From Ornithodoros turicata (lineage: Eukaryota; Arthropoda; Arachnida; Ixodida; Argasidae), in assembly GCF_037126465.1 (NCBI RefSeq), contig NC_088201.1, forward strand, positions 87,262,273 through 87,326,272: 64,000 nucleotides of DNA, in the 5' to 3' direction. Shown piece after piece: positions 34,096 to 40,684 of the stretch. Each line of letters opens with the position of its first letter. Position 1 is the stretch's first letter. Made by a program: the position numbers and the translations under genes. The notes beneath the pieces were generated by a model. That model did no database searches and had not been told where the DNA came from. It saw nothing but the letters and a program-made list of their open reading frames with translations.

Positions 34096-34176
34096 GAAGA
34101 CCCAGTGTGGGATTCGAACCCAGGAACCTTCTACACTGGGCGCGACACACTAACCACTAGTCTACTTCGTGCTGCG
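34096..34176 (-). other. tRNA-like sequence between divergent promoters
   Basis: The minus strand contains a TAGACTAGTGGTTAG A-box-like stretch and a perfect B box GGGTTCGAATCCC about 30 nt later, flanked by CCCAGTGT/ACACTGGG inverted halves. Acceptor pairing is imperfect and an anticodon arm is not clear, so it is a tRNA pseudogene or a tRNA-derived SINE head rather than a functional tRNA gene. Confidence 0.4.
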
Positions 34177-34221
34177 TGACGTTTTTCGTATTGCGAGGTT
34201 CGTGTCTACACACGTCACAAC

Positions 34222-34399
34222 ATGTTCAAACACGTCCAAACATGTTCAAACACGTTCAATGACGTCATAGAGAGAGAGAGGAAGTAGTGTGTCCAGGGGC
34301 GACTTCGACGGTTCGCCGCCCGTGTCTGAACACGTCCAAACATGTTCAAACACGTTCAATGACGTCATAGAGAGTGAGGAAACGCTTTACTATAAATGA
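34222..34399 (+). promoter_or_regulatory. Plus-strand promoter: duplicated TGACGTCA block plus TATA
   Basis: The block CACGTCCAAACATGTTCAAA...CACGTTCAATGACGTCATAG occurs twice (about 34230-34270 and 34330-34370). Each copy carries a full CRE-type palindrome TGACGTCA (34260-34267 and 34360-34367). A third TGACGTCA lies at 34471-34478. TATAAATG at about 34391 follows the second copy at typical promoter distance. CREB/ATF-type factors bind this palindrome in animals; their use here is inferred. Confidence 0.55.
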
Positions 34400-34433
34400 G
34401 GAAGCGAACGTTCGATCGTCATTCTTGCGCCAT

Positions 34434-35120
34434 CATGATCAGCTTGGTAGATCCTCGTAAGTAATACCCATGACGTCATCATCGTCGAAATGTTTGAAGA
34501 GTTTCGTTTCCAGTCTACAACACTTTTGCTGCGCGTGAAGTCGGTTTTTTCCCGCCTCACATATTTCGGGAGATTGGCAGCGCCCGCTTCTTCTGCACCA
34601 ACTGCGGTGGTTTGTGGTCCAAAGGTACGCTTCCTCGTTATTTTTTTAATACGACATTTTTTTCAGAGCAATAGCATTGGACGGACCGATTGATTCGCCC
34701 GTTTCTCGGCTGTCGGACGGTACCGTTCGACGTACGTTGCGAAGGACTTCGACTATTGAAGGAAGATGGAGAAGATGGACCATCAGTGTCACTCTGTGAC
34801 TGAAGAAGATTGTACGTGTGTGTGTTTGAGATAAAAAAACACGTGTTTCTCACGCTCCCTTCGTAGCAGATTACGTATGGCTACTGACGGGAGATCTACC
34901 CCTGGTCCTAACCTTCAAGCCTCCTCCGAAGACCTTCTTTTTGTGGATCGGCGATCAGCTGATCACCTGTCGTTGCGGTGGACTCTGGTCAAGAAACCCC
35001 AGCCATTGGTTAGACTCGAGCCTTCGTCCGTATTTGGGCTGCCTTCCCGGCTACGAAACCAAAGCTGGAGCCTAATTCATGTGTAACATCTCACGAGAAA
35101 AAAAAAGGTCGTCTACTCCC
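34434..35120 (+). other. Probable spliced leader region of the plus-strand unit
   Basis: After the TATA box an ATG at about 34435 opens a 7-codon stretch ending at a CTCGTAAGTA donor. A T-rich TTTTTTTTCAG acceptor lies at about 34665. Short frames 34490-34693 and 34877-35086 have no recognisable product. The organisation suggests one or two small introns ahead of the 35135 gene, but the spliced product cannot be fixed from sequence alone. Confidence 0.3.
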
Positions 35121-35134
35121 ATTCCGTCTCAGTC

Positions 35135-35509
35135 ATGACGCCCGAGCAGAGGTTTGCAACCTTTGTGCAAACGCGAATGTATCGGGACTTGCTGCAATTA
35201 CGCGATTATATTCACGGCGATAGCTGCGAGGGTGACTTTCGCTCGATTATCAAGACGATACCCTTACGTCTGTTCACCGTCGGTGGGAAGATTGCAAAGA
35301 AAATGAAGCGTTTCGTAGATTACAAGCTCGAGCTGTTGGAAAAGTATAGACGAGGAGAGACAGTCGACCCGTGTCTCATCAACGCGGGTTTCAACCGACC
35401 TATCGTCCGTCGCTACTGGCTTCTCCATACATCCCTCGACGTCACGGTGACCGGCGACGACGAGCGTCGGGTCAGCAGGTTGGAAGATCGTCTCGCAAGC
35501 GTCTTGTGA
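35135..35509 (+). CDS. 124-residue plus-strand protein of the element, unknown
   Basis: The frame starts ATGACGCCCGAG and ends 5 nt before an AATAAA, so it has its own 3' end. The product is basic and mainly helical (FVDYKLELLEKYRRGETVD in the middle) with no transmembrane segment or signal peptide. I do not recognise a family. It is the only clear plus-strand gene of the element, is driven from the TATA/CRE region at 34.2-34.4 kb, and converges on the protease gene, an arrangement expected of an early or accessory gene. It could be a regulatory or host-interaction protein. The intact frame beside broken neighbours is notable. Confidence 0.5.
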   Translation: MTPEQRFATFVQTRMYRDLLQLRDYIHGDSCEGDFRSIIKTIPLRLFTVGGKIAKKMKRFVDYKLELLEKYRRGETVDPCLINAGFNRPIVRRYWLLHTSLDVTVTGDDERRVSRLEDRLASVL

Positions 35510-35566
35510 AAAAAATAAATAGACGATTTTACGAAACGAGTTCGCTCACGAGGAGACGTTTTATTG
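35510..35566. terminator. Convergent polyadenylation signals
   Basis: AATAAA at about 35514 serves the plus-strand unit, and the minus-strand equivalent (TTTATT on the plus strand, about 35561) lies at the end of the protease frame. The two transcription units meet here tail to tail. Confidence 0.5.
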
Positions 35567-35944
35567 TTTCATCATTCTCTTCGAGGTTACAGGAAAACAT
35601 GGATACACAATTTTTCAAGCTGTAGCGTTTCGTCATGCGCATGGCTACGTAGATACAAAAAAGCCCGCAGTAAGGCGAAAAAGGTGATTGAATACACTTG
35701 TCGTTGTACTCGTTCACTGCAGGTAAAGTCCTTCGAAGGTTTGCTTCGATGGGGGGAAGTCCGTAGCTGTCGAAAAACACGGCAGACCCGTCGTAGTTTT
35801 TCAGGTAGAGCACCCAGTGCTGTCCGCGCTTTCTTCGCTCTTCCGTATTGATGATTAAATAGCCGGGCTTGCGTAAATGCCTCTCAGCATGCAGGAAGCG
35901 AGGGGGTTCAGGGACACGAGTTCCAAGATGTCGCTCTCATACAT
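35529..35944 (-). pseudogene. Adenain-like cysteine protease, frameshifted
   Basis: This is the maturation protease of the element, expected to cleave capsid precursors. The 3' frame (35529-35813, open upstream to about 35880) shows the adenain layout: a GQHWV histidine region, FFDSYGLPP with the acidic residue and SYG, and SPYCGLFCIY with the catalytic cysteine; an Asn-Asp pair stands before the QSPFS motif. The N-terminal part (35890-35944) is in another frame and begins MYESDILELVS. One frame break near 35885 therefore separates the start from the catalytic core. The length would be about 135 residues, shorter than adenovirus protease but usual for Polintons. Confidence 0.75.
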
Positions 35945-35949
35945 CTTTT

Positions 35950-37239
35950 CTATGGAAAGGTGACCGTACGGTCCTTGTCGACGCACATGAGCTTGGGACA
36001 CTCGGAAATCAAGAGGACGGTGACCGCGTGTGGAAGGGCGTTAACGAAGCGTAATTGCAGGCGAACGTTTCCTTTTCGCCACTCGTTCAAATGCGAAGGA
36101 GAAGAACACTTGTCCACGTCCAAGTTGAAGTAGAGAAGGAACCCGTTCGTTTTAAATCGCTCGTAGCTATACTTGAAATGTTTTTCACTCAGTTCTTGCA
36201 AGAAGTTAAAGTAGGGAATTTTGACGAGGTCGTTCTTAAAGTCGTACTCGGCTCGCACTTGCTGTCCGTCCACGGAAAGCAACTAATGAGACAGGTCGTA
36301 ATGGAGGAATTTGTAGGGGTTCGATTGGATGTCGCCGAAAAAGTCGGACGTGGCGAGCAGGGCGACGCATCATTTGGAAGGTACCCTTTCGGGGTAAACG
36401 TTTTCAAAGTGAGCGTCCAAGCTCCCGGCACTCAAGCTCCGCACCTTGGTTTCCAATCTGCGTAACACGTAGATGGCCGGCGTGGTCTGAAGCCGCCGCT
36501 CGTATTCCAAAAACAGGGAAGGTGCCAGTGTCACCTTTTTCAAGTGTAACGTCATTTCTTTAATGTCCACCTCGTAATTGTACGTTTTCTTGTCGTTGGG
36601 GACCGATGTGAGTTTAAATTTGTCGTTGTTTAACAGGAAAACGACGCGAATCTCGACGGCAGGTACCATAAGGCGCGGCTGTTGAAACAGGTCAGTATTG
36701 ATCTGACCGACCAGGTTAAAGTATTTTCCACCCTTCTTCGCTTCGTAACGTTGTTTCGCACCGCGAGACGAGACGTCGTAATCGTTCTTTAAATTTTCGT
36801 CGTCCTCGACATAGAGTCCAGCCGCGTGCACTGTTTCTTGAGCCAGTGGTGCGGAATGAAGCACGACGTCCAAAATACTCCTGTAGGCGTACAACTCGTT
36901 GGAACTGACGAGCTTCTTGTTCGCATAAACAGTGACTGTCTTAAACATGCCGCTCAACAGATGGTTTATAGGGAAGACGACATCTTTCTCGTCCATTTCT
37001 CCCCCGTCGTCGCGAACGATGCGCACGGTCAAAGACACGAAACTGCCGTAGAGATCCAAGTGTGCCCTTTGTAAATTTTGAATAGAAAACTCGATCACGG
37101 AATTATTTACTCCGTTGACCGGATAAAAGAGTTGGTACGAAGTATCTTCCACGCCGTATTGAATGGAAGGGGGTCCGAATATCATCACATCACTCGTTAG
37201 ACAGATCGGCGTCTGTATTTTTCCTTTCGTTGACGTCAT
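35950..37239 (-). pseudogene. Hexon-like major capsid protein, C-terminal break
   Basis: The double-jelly-roll major capsid protein of Polintons (related to F54H12.2-like predictions). The start ATG at 37239 (MTSTKGKIQT) is preferred over upstream non-ATG codons. Landmarks are YQLFYPVNGVNNSVIEF, FPINHLLSGMFKTVTVYANK, KLVSSNELYAYRS, FNLVGQINTDLFQQPRLMVP and LHLKKVTLAPSLFLEYERR. This frame ends at 36370. The family C-terminus (FNFLQELSEKHFKYSY and GNVRLQLRFVNALPHAVTVL) is in another frame at 35950-36282, so at least one frameshift lies between about 36290 and 36430. The rest is intact. ATGACGTCA at its start is shared with the penton gene. Confidence 0.8.
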
Positions 37240-37273
37240 GATGGACGGAGCGCGCACAGCGGATGTGTGACCT

Positions 37274-37603
37274 TCACAGTGTACCAAAGATATCTGCAGG
37301 TGCGTCGTGTGTCGGCGCCTTTTGTTGTCTTTTGCGGCGTTTCTTTCCATTGCTGTTTCCAGAGCCCTCCATGGAATCCAACATGTCTCTCCCCGTTGCT
37401 ATGGCCATCTTTTTTACTGCGCGCGATATTCCTTCGCCATCGGCCAAATTCCGCGCCAAGCGCTTCAACGTTCTCTTGGCGATCGGTTTTATTTGCTGCC
37501 AGATGGGAACGATAAACTTGGATATGTTGCTCAACACACCACCCCCTCGTTGGAAAACAGGCCCCGTGTACACGGGAATTATTTTGGGGGAATTACGGTA
37601 CAT
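37274..37603 (-). CDS. pX/pVI-like minor virion protein
   Basis: An intact 109-residue frame has an ATG at 37603, overlapping the penton stop by about 11 nt. It contains a VFQRGGG motif followed by amphipathic helical segments (IWQQIKPIAKRTLKRLA) and a basic C-terminus (GKKRRKRQQKAP). Small basic proteins with a glycine-rich RGGG or RGHG entry followed by amphipathic helices are a standard component of Polintons and adintoviruses, compared with adenovirus pX/pVI, which condense DNA or lyse membranes during entry. Position between the penton and hexon genes supports the call. The precise role is inferred. Confidence 0.6.
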   Translation of the reverse strand: MYRNSPKIIPVYTGPVFQRGGGVLSNISKFIVPIWQQIKPIAKRTLKRLARNLADGEGISRAVKKMAIATGRDMLDSMEGSGNSNGKKRRKRQQKAPTHDAPADIFGTL

Positions 37604-38870
37604 ATTTGAAATGCAACGTTAGATTGGTTCTGCCTTTGGACCGCAACGGCAAATGTCTTCCCGTTTCATCTGCGAGAACGATCGTCACTGAGGAAATTTC
37701 GAATTGAGACAGGTTAAAGTACTGGATGTTATCTAACGTGTAGGTGACGACGTGCTTGTCTTTCTCGTAATAAAAGGGTAGTATTTTTAATATCGTTTTT
37801 TTCCCGCTCCCCACGTATGTGGGTTCCACGATATCCATGTAGACGATTATGTTGTGAAACGGGGGTTCCAGGAGTACCTCGACGGAGCTCGTGGCATCCT
37901 CCTCTTCCCCCGTGAACACGGTACGCGATTCGAAGCCCAAAAGCACGGCCAGGTACTCGGAAAGTCTTAGGGTGGAGGTGCCCTCGTAAAGCCGAATTTT
38001 ACATTTCTGTTCGGTTCCGTCGAAGCTGAAGCGCGCGCGTTCGCCTACGCGCTGGTTAATCGCATCCAGAAGTCCTTGCGGTGTCGCATAATAGCCGGGA
38101 AGCAGACGTACTTGCAAAGATCGAGGAATTTTCGTCTTGATCGTAAAAGAAAATTGGCGCGCTACGGGGAGAGAGACGCGTAGCGTTTCCCCGTGTCCCT
38201 CGACGGGTGTGAGATGTAGCAGCTTGACAAAGGGTTCCGGTACGTGCAACCCTGTCGGCGTTTTCAGAGAGTAGACGTTATCCGCGAATTCTAGCGAGGC
38301 GTCCAGCTTGTGTGTCTGGAAATACTTGTTGAGTGTGTTACGTAGGGACGTGGTTTCCGAATTCAGAGTCACGTCGCCGAAAGCGATGGGTGCGGCGTGC
38401 TCCAATAAGATGGAGGTGGCTTCGCGTTCGCTCAATTTGGGAGGCTTCACCGCACGACCTGCTTCGCGGAACGCTAGCGAGGCGTCGAGCGCCTGTGCGA
38501 GCCGAGGGTCCAATTCCACGGCCTTCACGTCCACGGGTAAGACGAAGTCGTATCGCGATTTATTGTATGTGAAAGAAACGTTAAATTCCGAAAGGGCTTT
38601 TCCCAAATCCCTCTCGAGATCCGAGGTGACACGAAAAGTTCTCCCGGCTTTGACCGTGTCCTCGAAAGAAACCTCGATTTTCGCATCTTGCCTTTCATAC
38701 CCGATATTTAAAAAATCGTTGCTTATGCTGAAAACCATCAGATCGACTTTATACCGATTCGAGAGCTGAAGCGGACTATCGAAAGCTACCGTGAAGGCGT
38801 TGAGTTTATTCGAGGGAAACTTATCCATGCTGGCGTTCGAGAGCAGGTGGACGTAGATGTCTGACGTCAT
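37593..38870 (-). CDS. Penton-like minor capsid protein
   Basis: An intact frame of 425 residues. The ATG at 38870 (MTSDIYVHLLSNASMDKFPS) is chosen because the extra upstream codons overlap the integrase and lack family similarity. The opening D.YV.L.SNAS...FP.NKL..F.V.. is characteristic of Polinton minor capsid (penton-base-like) proteins, and the C-terminal part (YTLDNIQYFNLSQFEIS...LHFKYVP) fits the family jelly-roll. The start overlaps the integrase stop as ATGA. It is expected to form capsid vertices. No inactivating change is visible, which is unusual beside its broken neighbours. Confidence 0.75.
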   Translation of the reverse strand: MTSDIYVHLLSNASMDKFPSNKLNAFTVAFDSPLQLSNRYKVDLMVFSISNDFLNIGYERQDAKIEVSFEDTVKAGRTFRVTSDLERDLGKALSEFNVSFTYNKSRYDFVLPVDVKAVELDPRLAQALDASLAFREAGRAVKPPKLSEREATSILLEHAAPIAFGDVTLNSETTSLRNTLNKYFQTHKLDASLEFADNVYSLKTPTGLHVPEPFVKLLHLTPVEGHGETLRVSLPVARQFSFTIKTKIPRSLQVRLLPGYYATPQGLLDAINQRVGERARFSFDGTEQKCKIRLYEGTSTLRLSEYLAVLLGFESRTVFTGEEEDATSSVEVLLEPPFHNIIVYMDIVEPTYVGSGKKTILKILPFYYEKDKHVVTYTLDNIQYFNLSQFEISSVTIVLADETGRHLPLRSKGRTNLTLHFKYVP

Positions 38871-39850
38871 TTCCCAATCTTGACCACGTCGCTGCTCGGA
38901 ACCCAACTGTCGTGTTCCTTGTCGTAACTGAACCAGTGAACCAAGGAGAAACTCTGACCGTTCACTTGCTTCTTTCTCAGCACTTTCGTTACTGGCCAAG
39001 GATGATTGCCGTCTCGGGTTACGACGAGTACCTCCTCGGGGTAGAAAAATCCGTCCACTTCCTTACCCCGGTAATCTTCCAGGTGCACGACGGGAGGGGA
39101 GGTGTCTCTCAGGCAGGAGACGGTGAAAATCTGAGGCGACCAACTCCCTTCCGAGCTCCTATGAAAACCTTTTCTGTGTATTAGGACCCTCACTTTATCC
39201 CCCACATTGAGCTTCTTTTTCACGGAGGGTACGACGGGCTTCCCATTTATCTTATTGAACAGCTCCAATTCGTTTTCGGGTGTGACTTCGGACGGGCTGA
39301 TGCCCAAAGTCCCGTGTTTGGTGGTGTTGTAGTCGCGCACGATCTTGGGAAGCGCGGAAACGAAGTGGTATTTTCCGGTTACTCTAAAATAACGGAATAT
39401 TCTGTCGCGTAAAGTGCGTATCACGCGCTCTGCCTGCGATGCTTTGATTACTGGAGAGAAGGTGGAATACATGTGGACCTTCTTTCGTGAGAGATACTCC
39501 TTGACGGTCTTGTTGTAGAATTCCCCTCCTCTGTCGCAAAAGATGCGTGTAGGTGCGTTACCTCCCCGAAAAAGTCTTATCATGGCCCTTTTCATTTCGG
39601 CGGGGCGCTTCGTCTTTAGCGGAAGGGTGTGCAGAAAGCGGGAGAGGGAATCGATTGCCTCGAGAATGTAGCGGTAGCCACCGTTGAATCTCTTGTATTT
39701 TGAAAAGTCTGCGAGGTCCATTTGCCACACGTCGTTGATCTTGAGCGCGATGATGAGTCTCCTATTAAACGTTCTTCTGACCGGATGGTGAAGCGTGTAG
39801 GCGTCCAGCTTTCTGAGAATGGCGAGAGCCTTCTTTTTGCTCAAGTGCAA
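38867..39850 (-). CDS. Polinton integrase with chromodomain-like tail
   Basis: A retroviral-type rve integrase that inserts the element into host DNA. The visible catalytic triad is D in WQMDLADF, D in IFCDRGGEFYN and E in ASQAERVIRTLRDR, with typical DD35E spacing. The C-terminus (VTKVLRKKQVNGQS...DSWVPSSDV) resembles a chromodomain, as in many Polinton integrases. The open frame has no ATG before the first catalytic Asp; the nominal start is TTG. The upstream frame 39841-40206 ends in matching position, so a frameshift near 39850 probably separated the N-terminal part. The DDE core itself is intact. Confidence 0.85.
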   Translation of the reverse strand: MHLSKKKALAILRKLDAYTLHHPVRRTFNRRLIIALKINDVWQMDLADFSKYKRFNGGYRYILEAIDSLSRFLHTLPLKTKRPAEMKRAMIRLFRGGNAPTRIFCDRGGEFYNKTVKEYLSRKKVHMYSTFSPVIKASQAERVIRTLRDRIFRYFRVTGKYHFVSALPKIVRDYNTTKHGTLGISPSEVTPENELELFNKINGKPVVPSVKKKLNVGDKVRVLIHRKGFHRSSEGSWSPQIFTVSCLRDTSPPVVHLEDYRGKEVDGFFYPEEVLVVTRDGNHPWPVTKVLRKKQVNGQSFSLVHWFSYDKEHDSWVPSSDVVKIGK

Positions 39851-40206
39851 GAAATCAGGTGCAATAGTTTCAAGACTTTGGGGAACCAGGTAGGTTTCTG
39901 TCCCGTCTTACGTTGCAACAAATAAGTGATGAGTTCGTAAACAGAGGAGTGCCTGATGGGCTTGCCCGACACGGAGACACAACCCTCGCGATACCAGGAA
40001 ATAACCTTCTTTAATTCCAAGACGACCGTTTCCGCTTGCTCTTCGTCCACCTCTGGAGAGAGGAGTGAATAGTCAAAGTCATTTGTAGCGTCGGACGCCT
40101 TGTTTTTATTGTTGTAGGGGTGGTATCTGTACTGCTTGAGAATGCGATACAGTGCCTGCAGTATGAGTTTCACTTTGACGTAGTCACTCTCCTTCGAGGA
40201 AAGCAT
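39841..40206 (-). CDS. Frame upstream of integrase, possibly its N-terminal part
   Basis: Frame from an ATG at 40206 (MLSSKESDYVKVKLILQALY) to 39841, about 121 residues. The upstream TTG at 40251 is less likely as a start. It is helical with a tyrosine-rich NNK linker and ends KTGQKPTWFPKVLKLLHL just where the integrase frame starts, overlapping it by 10 nt. I do not recognise an independent family. The simplest explanation is that it belongs to the integrase and was separated by a frameshift; alternatively it is a small separate gene. Confidence 0.4.
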   Translation of the reverse strand: MLSSKESDYVKVKLILQALYRILKQYRYHPYNNKNKASDATNDFDYSLLSPEVDEEQAETVVLELKKVISWYREGCVSVSGKPIRHSSVYELITYLLQRKTGQKPTWFPKVLKLLHLISCT

Positions 40207-40228
40207 GTTTCCGATGGAGCCGGTCACT

Positions 40229-40573
40229 TCAATTCTCTTGGCCGTTGGCAAAAAGGTTCAGCACTACGGAAACCAGGAGAGGAACCACCGACGAAAGAAC
40301 GCCCTGCCCTCGCTGCTGAGACAGATAGCGCTTCAAACGTTGCGGATTCTTGTGAATCTTTTTGTAGGCGAGCCGACGTAAGAAGCGTTTGTGCTTCTTC
40401 AAATGCGCGAACGTGTCTGGAGCTAGAGCCACCTTTCCATTCAATACACTGAGGCAAATTTCGGAGAGGTATTTCATGTCCGACAAGGAAGAACGTCTCA
40501 AGACGTCGCGACGGCCCGGAGGGGTTACAGTAGAGAGCACTTTGAGTGAAGTGAGGTAAGGGCGAAGATTCAT
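40229..40573 (-). CDS. Small basic protein with hydrophobic C-terminus
   Basis: An intact frame of about 114 residues from ATG 40573 (MNLRPYLTSLKVLSTVTPPG). The pattern of an N-terminal helix with a PP.RR..L motif, a central LSVLNGKVAL segment, a KKHKRFLRRLAYKK basic stretch and a C-terminal VVPLLVSVVLNLF hydrophobic helix recurs in small proteins encoded by Polintons. Function is unknown; membrane or DNA association is suggested by composition only. In the listed frame the 14 codons before MNLRPY belong to LINE sequence, so the viral part begins at or just before 40573. Confidence 0.5.
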   Translation of the reverse strand: MNLRPYLTSLKVLSTVTPPGRRDVLRRSSLSDMKYLSEICLSVLNGKVALAPDTFAHLKKHKRFLRRLAYKKIHKNPQRLKRYLSQQRGQGVLSSVVPLLVSVVLNLFANGQEN

Positions 40574-40684
40574 TTTGGAGCGTAGATATATTGACGTTCT
40601 CCCTCTCTCTTTCATACTCGTGATGCTGGACTCGGGACTGAAATTATTACAAATGTACCTGACCGCTCTGTTCTGGACAGCTTC

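Larger units (their letters stand above)
31110..40590. mobile_element. Endogenous Polinton/Maverick (adintovirus-like) element, both ends missing
   Basis: The segment carries a coherent set of Polinton hallmarks: integrase, minor and major capsid proteins, pX-like protein, adenain-like protease and a protein-primed PolB. The late genes run leftward from 40.6 to 35.5 kb in a tightly overlapping row. A short plus-strand unit converges on them from 34.4 kb, and PolB runs leftward from 33.9 kb. No terminal inverted repeats or 6-bp target duplication are visible. The left end breaks inside PolB and the right end abuts a LINE. No packaging ATPase was found. Several frames are broken (protease, major capsid, PolB, probably integrase) while others are intact, so the copy is a moderately young relic, not an active virus. 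Confidence 0.85.

Noticed and set aside
34096..34176. Functional tRNA gene
   Set aside because: B box is perfect, but acceptor and anticodon arms do not fold properly by eye.
38308..38769. Plus-strand frame of 153 codons
   Set aside because: Antisense to the intact penton-like gene and without family similarity.
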